Notes under the pieces: generated by a model | The model's input: the letters and a program-made list of their open reading frames with translations, nothing else | Database searches by the model: none | What the model was told of the DNA's origin: nothing | In this document: positions 46,635 to 54,644 of the stretch, piece by piece | How the letters are laid out: the number at the start of each line of letters is the position of its first letter | How positions within the stretch are numbered: position 1 is the first letter of the stretch | Position numbers and translations under genes: made by a program | From: Amycolatopsis alba DSM 44262 | GTDB lineage: Bacteria > Actinomycetota > Actinomycetes > Mycobacteriales > Pseudonocardiaceae | Direction of reading: 5' to 3' | NCBI RefSeq assembly: GCF_000384215.1 | Contig: NZ_KB913032.1 | Span: 4,791,665 to 4,855,664 of the forward strand | Length of the DNA stretch: 64,000 nucleotides

Positions 46635-47246
46635 TTACCTGCGGGGCGGGAGCAAGGGGCCTTTGCTATCGCCTCGCAGGCGCACCCTGGGCATGGGCTG
46701 GGTGGGCGCGTCCCCGGCATGCGCGGTGAGACGGCGGGCGATGCCGGTCGCGGGGCCTGACAGGTACCGGAACACGAGCCACGCCGTCACGGAGCCGAGG
46801 ACGAGCCCAGCGAGAACGTCGTGCGGGTAATGCGCGCCGACGAACACCCGCGAGAAGCCCATCAGCAAGGCGCCGGGGAGCACCCACGGCGCGAGCCGCC
46901 GCCAGGCGAGGGCCAGCCCGACGGCGGCCGCCGCGGCGATCGTGGAGTGGTTGCTCGGGAAGGACCAGTCGCCGGTCGGCGGGCAGGCGACGAGCGTGAC
47001 GAGGTTCCGGCACGGCCGGTCCTCCTGGATCACGCTCTTCAGTCCTTCGCTGATCACGTACGCGAGCGCGGTTCCCGCAGGCGGCAGCAGCGCTACCGCG
47101 AGTCGGGCGGGAGAAGCGCGGGCCCGCCAGATCATCCACACGAAGAGCACGGCGAAGGCGAGCAGTCCTGCTTCGGTGAACAGGATGCCTGCCGTCTGAA
47201 GCCAGCTCGGGCTCGCGTCCGCCAGCTCCACGATGTCGTCGTACAT
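46635..47246 (-). CDS. PAP2 family membrane phosphatase
   Basis: A 203-residue protein with about five membrane helices and the PAP2 active-site triad: KSVIQEDRP (K-x6-RP), FPSNHS and SRVFVGAHYPHD (S-R-x5-H-x3-D). It dephosphorylates lipid phosphates such as undecaprenyl-PP or phosphatidate on the outer membrane face. The C-terminal residues are encoded by a dispersed repeat, so the tail is unlikely to be conserved. Confidence 0.9.
   Translation of the reverse strand: MYDDIVELADASPSWLQTAGILFTEAGLLAFAVLFVWMIWRARASPARLAVALLPPAGTALAYVISEGLKSVIQEDRPCRNLVTLVACPPTGDWSFPSNHSTIAAAAAVGLALAWRRLAPWVLPGALLMGFSRVFVGAHYPHDVLAGLVLGSVTAWLVFRYLSGPATGIARRLTAHAGDAPTQPMPRVRLRGDSKGPLLPPRR
46651..46670. repeat. 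AGCAAGGGGCCTTTGCT unit inside the PAP2 C-terminus
   Basis: A copy of the AGCAAGGGACC family lies within the last 36 bases of the PAP2 reading frame and immediately after the aminopeptidase stop; its translation is the -GDSKGPLL- tail. Confidence 0.8.
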
Positions 47247-47316
47247 TCACCCGAAGTTAGCGAAAAAGACAGCCGCGCCGCATTGCGCGTTCGTCAGGGA
47301 ACGACCCTGACGAACG

Positions 47317-48201
47317 TCACCATTGCCGCGCGCGGACCCGCTCCCGGAACCGCATCACCGCGGGCGGCAGGACGACGTCCTTGCGCCACGCCAGCCCGAT
47401 GGTCCGCCCGACCGGCGGCACCAGCGGGACTTCGGCGACACCCGCCGGGCTGCCGGGTTCGAACCGGGGGAGCAGCGCCACGCCGAGCCCGGCCGCGACC
47501 AGTCCGCGGACGGTGTCGGACTCCTGGCCCTCGAAGGCGATCTTCGGTTCGAAGCCTGCCGCGGCGCACAGTTCGTCGGTGATGGTGCGGAGACCGTAGC
47601 CCGTCTCCAGCAGGACGAATTCCTCGTCCTCGAGATCTTCGATGGCGGCGCTGGGCCGGTCGGCGAGCCGATGCGACGTCGGGACGGAAAGGAAGATCTC
47701 CTGCTCGGAGAGCACGGCCGTGTCGAGCAGCGGATCGTCGACGGGGGCGGGCGCGAGCAGCGCGAGATCGAGTTCGCCGCTGGTCAGCCTGTCGACCATG
47801 TCCTGTCGTGAGCCCTGGACCAGCGTGAACCGGACTCCCGGATGGTCCGCGCGGTAGCCGCGGAGCATGGTGGGGACCAGTGACCGGCCGAGCAGGTGCA
47901 GGAAGCCGAGAACGACGTGCCCGGACTCGGGGTCGACCTCTTCGCGGGCTTGGCGGACTCCGGCGTCGACGTCGGCGAGGGCACGTTCGGCGGCGTCGGC
48001 CAGTAGCTCGGCGGCACGGGTGAGCCGGATGCCCCGGCCGTCGGGGACCGTGAGCGGCGCGCCGAGAGCCTCGCCGAGCGCCGAGATCCGGCGGCTCACC
48101 GTCGGCTGCGGGACACCGAGCAGTTCGGCCGCGCGTGTGACGTTCGTCGTGCGGCGCAGTGCGGAGAGCAGCGCGAGCTGGGGGGCTAACTGGGCGGTCA
48201 T
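47317..48201 (-). CDS. LysR family regulator
   Basis: A 294-residue LTTR: HTH at residues 5-65 (TNVTRAAELLGVPQPTVSRRISALGEALG) and a LysR substrate domain behind. It is divergent from the MFS gene, so it likely regulates that transporter. The start is uncertain: ATG 48201 or GTG 48216 (5 residues longer); neither has a well-spaced ribosome site. Confidence 0.88.
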   Translation of the reverse strand: MTAQLAPQLALLSALRRTTNVTRAAELLGVPQPTVSRRISALGEALGAPLTVPDGRGIRLTRAAELLADAAERALADVDAGVRQAREEVDPESGHVVLGFLHLLGRSLVPTMLRGYRADHPGVRFTLVQGSRQDMVDRLTSGELDLALLAPAPVDDPLLDTAVLSEQEIFLSVPTSHRLADRPSAAIEDLEDEEFVLLETGYGLRTITDELCAAAGFEPKIAFEGQESDTVRGLVAAGLGVALLPRFEPGSPAGVAEVPLVPPVGRTIGLAWRKDVVLPPAVMRFRERVRARQW

Positions 48202-48279
48202 CCTTTCATTCAGCACGGTATCGATTGTGGCAGATGATCGTATTAGACGTATTGGTTAGCCAGGCTTAGCTTCAAGATC

Positions 48280-49557
48280 GTGTCTGCCACCGGAACCACC
48301 CGCCGGGTGACGATCGCCGTCGCCGCGGCCGGGATCTCGTCGTTCGCCCTGCTCTACGCGCCGCAGCCGGTGCTGCCGCAGCTGGCCGGGCAATACCACC
48401 TCGACCCCGGTGGCGCTTCTCTCGCGGTGAGTGTCGCGACCGGCGCGCTCGCCATCGCCGTGCTGCCGATCGCGGCGCTCTCGGAGGTCGTGGGACGGCG
48501 TCCGGTGATCATCGCTTCGGTGGTCGCGTCGGTCGTGTTCGGCTTTCTCCTGCCGCTGGCGCCCAGCTACCCGGCGCTGCTGGTGCTGCGGGCGCTGCAA
48601 GGGGTGGCCATCGCGGGGTTCCCCGGAGTGGCTGCGGCCTACCTCGCGGAACGGCTCGGCAAGGCCGGGCTCGCGGCGGCGGTGGGCGCGATGATCGCCG
48701 GGAACACCATCGGCGGGATGGTCGGGAGGCTCGCGGCCGGGTTCACCGCCGGTCCGTTCGGCTACCGGGGCGCACTGCTCGTCGTCGCGGTGATCGGGCT
48801 GGTCTGCGCGGTGGTCACGGTGCTGGCCCTGCCGCCGGGAAAGCAAGGGACCTTTACTATCACTTCCGAGGATCGTCCCAGGTCAGAGCGGTTGCGCGAG
48901 CAGGGGCGGGCGGTGCTGGCCGGCCTCGGCGCCGCGGTCCGGAAGCCGGTCCTCCTGGTCCAGTACGCGGTCGCGCTGCTGGCGATGGGCTCGTTCGTCG
49001 CGCTGTACAACGCCGCCGGATTCCGCCTGACCGGCGAGCCGCTGAACCTCTCGCCCGCGATCGCGTCGCTGGTCTTCCTCGCCTACGCGATGGGTTCGGT
49101 CTCGTCCGCGACCGCGGGCAAACTAGTCGACAGGCTCGGCCGTCGCCGGGCACTCGTGGGCGCGCTGCTGCTCACGATCGCCGGGGCCGCGCTGACGCTG
49201 TCCGACTCGCTGCCCTTGGTCGTCGCCGGTTTCGTGGTGCTGACCGGCGGCTTCTTCGCCGCGCACGCCGTCGCCAACGGCTGGGCCGCGGCGGAGGCGC
49301 CCGACAACGCGCGAGGCCAGGTGGGCGGGCTCTACACGCTCTCGTACTACCTCGGCAGCAGCATCGGCGGCGCCGTCGGCGCGACCGTCTACGGGCACGC
49401 AGGCTGGACCTGGCTGATCGCCCTGACCGCCAGCTGGCTGGCCCTCGCCGGGGCGGCCGTGGTCGCGGTGGTCCCCAAGTCCGTGAAGGCCTCCTTCCCT
49501 ACCCTGAGCGTAGGGAAGGAGGCCTTCACGGACCGCGTCTTCAGCCCCCGGCGATAG
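48280..49557 (+). CDS. MFS transporter
   Basis: A 425-residue major facilitator with 12 helices; FALLYAPQPVLPQLAGQYHL is helix 1 of the DHA/CynX-like group, and SEVVGRRPV the loop 2-3 motif. It probably exports a small molecule sensed by the divergent LysR. Two dispersed repeats lie inside it: an AGCAAGGG unit in the central loop (GKQGTFTIT, residues 188-196) and a perfect palindrome in the C-terminal tail, so only the tail beyond the last helix is affected. The stop codon is within a third repeat. TAGCTT lies 7 nt before the GTG. Confidence 0.9.
   Translation: MSATGTTRRVTIAVAAAGISSFALLYAPQPVLPQLAGQYHLDPGGASLAVSVATGALAIAVLPIAALSEVVGRRPVIIASVVASVVFGFLLPLAPSYPALLVLRALQGVAIAGFPGVAAAYLAERLGKAGLAAAVGAMIAGNTIGGMVGRLAAGFTAGPFGYRGALLVVAVIGLVCAVVTVLALPPGKQGTFTITSEDRPRSERLREQGRAVLAGLGAAVRKPVLLVQYAVALLAMGSFVALYNAAGFRLTGEPLNLSPAIASLVFLAYAMGSVSSATAGKLVDRLGRRRALVGALLLTIAGAALTLSDSLPLVVAGFVVLTGGFFAAHAVANGWAAAEAPDNARGQVGGLYTLSYYLGSSIGGAVGATVYGHAGWTWLIALTASWLALAGAAVVAVVPKSVKASFPTLSVGKEAFTDRVFSPRR
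48842..48863. repeat. AGCAAGGGACCTTTACT unit inside the MFS gene
   Basis: The 22 bases match the intergenic AGCAAGGGACCTTTGCTATC repeat with one change (G to A), and translate in frame as KQGTFTIT in the cytoplasmic central loop. Confidence 0.75.
49480..49532. repeat. Perfect 23-bp palindrome inside the MFS 3' end
   Basis: Arms 49480-49502 and 49510-49532, core GTGAAGGCCTCCTTC, are exact complements with a 7-nt loop. The element is read as SVKASFPTLSVGKEAFTD at the end of the MFS protein. Confidence 0.87.
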
Positions 49558-49575
49558 CAAAGGTCCCTTGCTACG
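49551..49575. repeat. AGCAAAGGTCCCTTGCT repeat carrying two stop codons
   Basis: A 25-bp quasi-palindrome. The TAG within GATAGC is the MFS stop (49555-49557) and, on the other strand, TAGC supplies the stop of the O-methyltransferase (49571-49573). Confidence 0.85.
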
Positions 49576-50221
49576 CGATCGCGGCGACCAGCAGCCCGCC
49601 GCCCACCGGCAGCAGCGCCGGGACCAGCCGTTCGTCCTCCCGGAAGGCCCGCGCGACCTCGCGCAGCGCGAGGGTGTCCGGATCGCGCCGTGAGGGATCG
49701 GTCACCCTGGTGCCCGAGACATTGTGGAACGCCAGTATCCCGCCGGGCCGGAGCAGCGCGACGGCCTTCTCGTAGCAACTCGGGTACTCGATCGGCGCCG
49801 AATCGACGAACACCAGGTCGTAGCCGCCGGGCGTGAGCCGGGGGAGGACGTCGAGCGCGCGGCCCATGATCAGCCGGGTCCGTCCCGGCGGATAACCGGC
49901 CTCACGGAACGCGGACCGGGCCGCCCGGTGGTACTCCGGCTCGATGTCGATCGAGGTGAGGATTCCGTCGTCGACCATGCCCCTGAGCAGGCACAACCCG
50001 CTCACCCCCGCCCCGGTCCCGACCTCGACGACGGCCTTCGCCCGCAGTGTCGTGGCGAGAAAACGCAGGGTCGCGCCCGCGCCCGCGCTCAGCGGACCGC
50101 ATCCCAGATCGGCCGACCGCGCCCGCGCGGTGGCCAGAACCTCGTCGTCGGGGAGGTACCCGTCGACGAGGTCGGCGTCGGCGGCCTCGGCAGGCGAGCC
50201 CGCATGCGTCCCGGAATTCAC
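49571..50221 (-). CDS. O-methyltransferase (Rv1220c-like)
   Basis: A 216-residue SAM-dependent methyltransferase of the catechol-O-methyltransferase-like family: VVEVGTGAGVSGLCL (SAM loop), LTSIDIEPEYHRAA and LVFVDSAPIEYP follow. It lies divergently next to sigE exactly as Rv1220c does in M. tuberculosis. TAACCT 6 nt before the GTG suggests a leaderless start. The substrate is unknown. Confidence 0.9.
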   Translation of the reverse strand: MNSGTHAGSPAEAADADLVDGYLPDDEVLATARARSADLGCGPLSAGAGATLRFLATTLRAKAVVEVGTGAGVSGLCLLRGMVDDGILTSIDIEPEYHRAARSAFREAGYPPGRTRLIMGRALDVLPRLTPGGYDLVFVDSAPIEYPSCYEKAVALLRPGGILAFHNVSGTRVTDPSRRDPDTLALREVARAFREDERLVPALLPVGGGLLVAAIA

Positions 50222-50346
50222 ACGCGGAGGTTAGCGCTGCCTATCGGCAAAAGAGCGAAGACTCCCTGGTACCGACTTCTCAGCCTCTTCTCAGTCCAGT
50301 CTCACTAGAAACATAAGCAGGCCGGACAGACTGGTCCTCGACAACG

Positions 50347-50372
50347 GGAACACCGTGCACATCGCCCGCGTT
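50347..50372 (+). promoter_or_regulatory. ECF-type promoter of sigE (GGAAC-N17-CGTT)
   Basis: GGAAC at 50347-50351 and CGTT at 50369-50372 with a 17-nt spacer match the promoter recognised by sigma-E itself in mycobacteria. It lies 28 bp before the chosen ATG, so transcription would start about 50379 and cover a GGGAGAAG ribosome site. It implies autoregulation. Confidence 0.75.
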
Positions 50373-50399
50373 GGGTGGAGTAGTTGGGAGAAGACGCTG

Positions 50400-51020
50400 A
50401 TGGAGGTGCCTACTTCCCCGATGCAGGACACGATGCAAGACCAGCACGCGGACCAGGTCACGCCGGTGACCGTGGACGAAGCCGCATGGACGCCGCCCTC
50501 GTGGGACGAGGTCGTGCGTGAGCACGCCGACCGCGTGTACCGGCTGGCGTACCGCCTGACCGGTAACGCCCACGACGCCGAGGACCTGACGCAGGAGACC
50601 TTCATCCGGGTCTTCCGCTCGCTCGCGTCCTACAAGCCCGGCACGTTCGAAGGCTGGCTGCACCGCATCACCACGAACCTCTTCCTCGACATGGCCCGCC
50701 GTCGCTCGCGCGTGCGGATGGAAGGCCTCCCCGAGGACACCGACCGCATCGTCGGTGACGACCCGAGCCCCGAGCAGGTCTACTCGGACACGCATCTCGA
50801 CCCGGACCTGCAGGCCGCGCTCGACGAGTTGCCGCCCGAGTTCCGCGCCGCGGTCGTGCTGTGTGACGTCGAAGGCCTCTCGTACGAGGAGATCGGCGCC
50901 ACTCTCGGTGTCAAGCTCGGCACCGTGCGCAGCCGGATCCACCGCGGCCGCCAGGCGCTTCGTGCTTCTTTGGAGCGTCGTCGCGCCGAGGCGCGGGAGT
51001 CTGCGAAGGTGGGGGTATGA
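50400..51020 (+). CDS. sigE: ECF sigma factor SigE
   Basis: A 206-residue ECF sigma factor. Region 2 is [22 protein letters not shown] and [14 protein letters not shown]; region 4 is [23 protein letters not shown] with [16 protein letters not shown]. Both are nearly identical to M. tuberculosis SigE, which drives the envelope- and oxidative-stress regulon including htrA. The ATG at 50400 is chosen because the promoter lies at 50347-50372, so the GTG at 50355 would be inside the promoter. Confidence 0.96.
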   Translation: MEVPTSPMQDTMQDQHADQVTPVTVDEAAWTPPSWDEVVREHADRVYRLAYRLTGNAHDAEDLTQETFIRVFRSLASYKPGTFEGWLHRITTNLFLDMARRRSRVRMEGLPEDTDRIVGDDPSPEQVYSDTHLDPDLQAALDELPPEFRAAVVLCDVEGLSYEEIGATLGVKLGTVRSRIHRGRQALRASLERRRAEARESAKVGV

Positions 51021-51712
51021 CCGCACCGCGAGGTTGGGGACTCCCCGAGTCGCATCTGCTTCCGGACGCCATCGTCGCCTTCGTGGACGGCGAGCTGACC
51101 CTCGGCGCCCAGGACAGGGCCTCGGCGCATATCGCCCGCTGCCAGGTCTGCGCGGCCGAGGTTTCCGCGCAGCGCCAGGCCGTCGCGGCCGTGAAGCAGG
51201 CGGGAGCCCCGTCGATGTCGGCGGGTTTCCTGGCCAGCCTGTGCTCCATCCCGCAGAACACCGAACTCCCCGGCACGCCGGACAATCTGGCGATGACGGC
51301 CGACGGCCAGCTCGTGGCCATCCAGCGGCCGGACAGGGTCGCCGGGCTGCGCGATACCGGAGTTTTGGGCGGCACCGGGGTTTTGGGCGGCACAGCGCCG
51401 TTGGGCTCATCGACGCCGCTCGGCCAGTCGCCGAACGTTCTCGGTGGCGGGCGGTTCGGCCTCGCCCGGCGGAAGTACGCGCAGGGCGCCGGAGTCGTCG
51501 TTTCGGGTCTGGTGCTGAGCGCCCTGGCCCTGGTCGCGACCTCGGGTGACGGCAGCGAAGACCAGCCGAACCCTGGTTTCGTCCCGCCGCAGGGCGTCAA
51601 TGCCGGTCTGCTGCCAGCGCAGCTGGGCGGCGCCAGGCCGCCGCAACCTTCGCAGAGCACCGCGCCGAGCCCGAGCACGTCGAGCGTGCCCGTGCCCGCG
51701 TCGGTTCGCTGA
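51017..51712 (+). CDS. rseA: Anti-sigma-E factor RseA
   Basis: A 231-residue zinc anti-sigma factor: the cytoplasmic ZAS motif H-x3-C-x2-C is HIARCQVC (His38, Cys42, Cys45); a membrane helix lies near 157-177 and a Pro/Ser-rich tail follows. A tandem GVLGGT pair sits in the linker. It sequesters SigE until stress-induced modification or cleavage. ATGA overlap with sigE keeps stoichiometry. Confidence 0.92.
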   Translation: MTAPRGWGLPESHLLPDAIVAFVDGELTLGAQDRASAHIARCQVCAAEVSAQRQAVAAVKQAGAPSMSAGFLASLCSIPQNTELPGTPDNLAMTADGQLVAIQRPDRVAGLRDTGVLGGTGVLGGTAPLGSSTPLGQSPNVLGGGRFGLARRKYAQGAGVVVSGLVLSALALVATSGDGSEDQPNPGFVPPQGVNAGLLPAQLGGARPPQPSQSTAPSPSTSSVPVPASVR

Positions 51713-51743
51713 TCTGCTTCGTCAGGGTTTGACGAAGCAGATC
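51711..51743. terminator. Bidirectional hairpin holding two stop codons
   Basis: GATCTGCTTCGTCA (51711-51724) pairs perfectly with 51730-51743 around GGGTT. The rseA stop (51710-51712) lies at its left edge, and the complementary stop of the minus-strand gene at 51722-51724. Confidence 0.82.
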
Positions 51744-52384
51744 GTCGCGCTCTTGAACTTCGAAGTCCCGTAACTGGCGTAGGAGATGACGTTCGCGGTG
51801 CCTTCCGCGCACGGGCTGTTCACCATGCTCGACTGCGGGAAGACCTCGCTGATCTTCAGCCGCGCCGAGCCGCAGTCCTTGAGCGGCGGCGGGGTCTTGC
51901 TCTCGATGTCGTCGAAGCACAAGCCGACCTTGGCGTTGATCGCCAGGCACAGGGCGACGCCCTCCCCGCGCAGCGGCGTCTCGACGGCGTAGCGGTAGAA
52001 GCCCTCTTTACAGTCCCAATCGCCCTTGTTCACGCCGGTGAGGCTCACCGCGTACGGCGCTTGAGGCGAGTCGCACGGCGTCTTGACCGCGTCGGCCTCC
52101 TTGCCTGATCCGGTCAGCACGACGCAGTCGCCCTCGGTCAGTTTCCCCGCCTGCTTCTCCGGCCCGGCGGCCGCCTTCAGCACGAAGACCAGGCCGAGCC
52201 CGCCGCCGACCACGACGAGCGCGGCGACGAGCAGCAGGACCTTCACCTTGGTGGACAGGCCCTTCTTCTTGGGCGGCTGCTGGGGCCAGCCCTGCTGCTG
52301 GTGGGGCCACTGCTGCTGGTGCTGCGGCCACTGCTGGTGAGGGGCGTTCTGAGGCGGGAAAGGAGTTCCCGTGTTCTCCGACAT
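51722..52384 (-). CDS. LppU-like membrane protein
   Basis: A 220-residue protein: a Gln/Pro/His-rich cytoplasmic head (residues 1-40), one membrane helix (49-70) and an external domain with four or more cysteines in the GDCV, TPCDS, WDCKEG, ALCLAI, GLCFDD, KDCGS, SPCAEG and TICFVK positions typical of the LppU/SCO3897 family. A CAGTCT hexamer lies 7 nt before the ATG. It is inserted antisense between rseA and htrA. The function is unknown. Confidence 0.75.
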   Translation of the reverse strand: MSENTGTPFPPQNAPHQQWPQHQQQWPHQQQGWPQQPPKKKGLSTKVKVLLLVAALVVVGGGLGLVFVLKAAAGPEKQAGKLTEGDCVVLTGSGKEADAVKTPCDSPQAPYAVSLTGVNKGDWDCKEGFYRYAVETPLRGEGVALCLAINAKVGLCFDDIESKTPPPLKDCGSARLKISEVFPQSSMVNSPCAEGTANVISYASYGTSKFKSATICFVKP

Positions 52385-52543
52385 GCCGGTTAGACTGCCA
52401 CAAGTGAGACATGGTTGCCTCAAGTGTCACATTTCTTGGCCGTTCCGGGGAATCAACGCGCACTTCACCGTGGTCACGGCAGAATCCAGGACAAGGCTTG
52501 GCGTACTCTCGCGTCCGGCCAACCTGATCTCAGCCTCCGGGGA

Positions 52544-54088
52544 ATGATGACCGAGCAGCCGAACGCGAATCCGCAGCAGCCTGGTGACCCGGCGGGGGAC
52601 CGGCTGGCGCCGCGCCCGCTGGCCCGGCCCGCCGTCGATCCGGCGCAGGCGGCCACGTTCGGCAGGCCGCGTGGCGTCGACGGCGCCTTCGACAAGCTCT
52701 ACCAGCCCGGTTCGAACGGGCAGGCCGCGCCGGGCCTGAACCTGGCACCGCCGACGCCGGAATCGCTCGCCGAGGCCTTCCGCCGCCCGCCGGGCGCCGA
52801 AGGTGTCGTGCTGGAGCGTCCGCACGGGACGAATGGCTCCGAGGCGTCCGCGAACGACCCCGACGGCCCGCTCTGGACCACGACCTCGGATCCGTGGCGC
52901 GACCCCGGCTCCGGCGCGGTGCTCGCCGGGCCCGCCGTGCATCAGGATTCGGATGAGGAGAAGGACGCGAAGCGCCCGCAAGGTGCGCTGCTGAGCCTCC
53001 CCGAGGTCCTCTTCGGGCGGCGTGTGCAGACGAAGGCACTGGCGATGCTCGCCGCCGTCGCGCTGGTCATCGGCGCCGCCGGTGGGCTGATCGGCTGGTG
53101 GTTCGCCGACACCGGCACCGAACTGACCGGTCAGGCCAGCATCTCCGAGGCCGACGCGGCCAAGGAACGTCCGGCGGGCTCGATCGCGGACATCGCCCAC
53201 CGGGTGGCACCCGCCGTGGTCTCGCTCGAGGTGTTCAAGCCCGGCGCCGACTCTGGACAGCAGGGCTCCGGCGTCGTCATCGACAACCAGGGCTACGTGC
53301 TCACGAACGAACACGTGATCTCTGCCGCGACGGCCGACTCGGCCACCAAGGTCACCGCCGTGTTCTTCGACGGCAAGCGCGTCGAGGCGAAGGTCGTCGG
53401 CGCCGACGCCAAAACCGACCTGGCCGTGGTCAAGGTCGACGTCAAGAACCTGACCGCGCTGCAGGTCGGGAAGTCCGCCGACCTCGCCGTCGGCGACTCG
53501 GTGATCGCCGTCGGTTCGCCGCTGGCACTGCAGAACTCGGTCACCGCCGGCATCGTCAGCGCGCTCAACCGCCCGGTGACCGCGGGCGGCGACGGCGGCA
53601 GCGCGCCGGTGATCTACGAAGCCATCCAGACCGACGCCGCGATCAACCACGGTAACTCGGGCGGTGCGCTGGTCGACGCGACCGGCGCGCTGGTCGGGAT
53701 CAACTCGGCGATCCGCTCGTCCAGCGCCGAAGGCGGCAGCATCGGCATCGGGTTCGCCATCCCGAGCGACTACGCGGTGAAGATCGCGAAAACCCTGATC
53801 AAGGACGGCAAGGTCGTCCACCCCGACATCGGCATCAACGCCTCGTCGACCGTCGCGGGCTCCAGCACCATGGGCGCGCAGGTCCGCAACGTCGCCCCCG
53901 GCGGCCCGGCCGCGTCGGCCGGGATCAAGGAAGGCGACGTGATCACCGACGTCGGCGGACGGCTCGTGCGCGACTCGGCGGAACTGCTCGTCGCGGTCCG
54001 CGCGCGTGAAGTCGGCGAAGTGGTCCCTGTCCGCCTTGTCCGGGATGGGTCTTCACTTGTTGTTGACGTGAAACTGGCCTCGGACTAG
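52544..54088 (+). CDS. htrA: HtrA-type serine protease
   Basis: A 514-residue membrane-anchored HtrA: a long Pro-rich cytoplasmic head (1-150), a membrane helix (about 165-187), a trypsin-like domain with His257 (LTNEHVI), Asp292 (KTDLAVV) and Ser372 (HGNSGGAL), and a C-terminal PDZ domain. It degrades misfolded cell-envelope proteins and, in mycobacteria, is controlled by SigE. The ATG at 52544 is followed by another ATG at 52547; either could be used. Follows sigE-rseA with an inserted antisense gene. Confidence 0.92.
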   Translation: MMTEQPNANPQQPGDPAGDRLAPRPLARPAVDPAQAATFGRPRGVDGAFDKLYQPGSNGQAAPGLNLAPPTPESLAEAFRRPPGAEGVVLERPHGTNGSEASANDPDGPLWTTTSDPWRDPGSGAVLAGPAVHQDSDEEKDAKRPQGALLSLPEVLFGRRVQTKALAMLAAVALVIGAAGGLIGWWFADTGTELTGQASISEADAAKERPAGSIADIAHRVAPAVVSLEVFKPGADSGQQGSGVVIDNQGYVLTNEHVISAATADSATKVTAVFFDGKRVEAKVVGADAKTDLAVVKVDVKNLTALQVGKSADLAVGDSVIAVGSPLALQNSVTAGIVSALNRPVTAGGDGGSAPVIYEAIQTDAAINHGNSGGALVDATGALVGINSAIRSSSAEGGSIGIGFAIPSDYAVKIAKTLIKDGKVVHPDIGINASSTVAGSSTMGAQVRNVAPGGPAASAGIKEGDVITDVGGRLVRDSAELLVAVRAREVGEVVPVRLVRDGSSLVVDVKLASD

Positions 54089-54143
54089 CGGGTCCGTGCG
54101 GGTACCCTGAACGGGGAAGACGCCGAGGCGGAGGTTCACACAG

Positions 54144-54563
54144 GTGTTCGAGAGTGTCGGCTGGGGAGAAATCCTCATCATCGTCGTCGCGGGTCTCTTC
54201 ATCCTCGGTCCGGAACGGCTGCCCGAAGCGGCGGCCTGGGTGGCGAAGAGTGTCCGCAAGGTCCGCGATTTCGCGACCGGTGCCAAGACGCAGCTGCGCG
54301 AGGAGATGGGCCCGGAGTTCGACCAGTTGCGCAAGCCGCTGGAGGATCTGCGCGGCCTGCGGAACTTCGACCCGAAGCGGGTCGTGACCCAGCACCTGTT
54401 CGACGGTGACCCCGACCCGCTGGGGCTCAAGGACGTCAACGGCACCAATGGGGCCAACGGTTCCAACGGGGCCTCGAAGCCCAACGGCCACCCGGCGCCT
54501 GCTTCGCAACCCGAGCCGCTGAAGCCGGGCGAGCGCCCTCCGGTCGACCCCGACGCGACCTGA
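54144..54563 (+). CDS. tatB: Sec-independent translocase subunit TatB
   Basis: A 139-residue protein: N-terminal [20 protein letters not shown] membrane helix with the conserved Glu and Gly-Pro hinge (LGPERLPE), amphipathic helix and a disordered Asn/Pro-rich tail. It forms the TatBC receptor for twin-arginine precursors. GTG at 54144 has a GGAGG site. Position after htrA matches Rv1224. Confidence 0.92.
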   Translation: MFESVGWGEILIIVVAGLFILGPERLPEAAAWVAKSVRKVRDFATGAKTQLREEMGPEFDQLRKPLEDLRGLRNFDPKRVVTQHLFDGDPDPLGLKDVNGTNGANGSNGASKPNGHPAPASQPEPLKPGERPPVDPDAT

Positions 54564-54572
54564 CCCCATGCC

Positions 54573-54628
54573 TTTCGTCCGCTGAAGGCGATCCTTGCGC
54601 GTGCAAGTACCGCATTCAGCGGACGAAA
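54573..54628. repeat. TTTCGTCCGCTGAA inverted repeat
   Basis: TTTCGTCCGCTGAA (54573-54586) and its complement (54615-54628) flank a loop that holds a further CTTGC/GCAAG stem. It sits at the tatB-mrp convergent junction. GTCCGCTGAAT is found again at 62796-62806. Confidence 0.8.
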
Positions 54629-54644
54629 TGGCGTAAAGGGGAGG

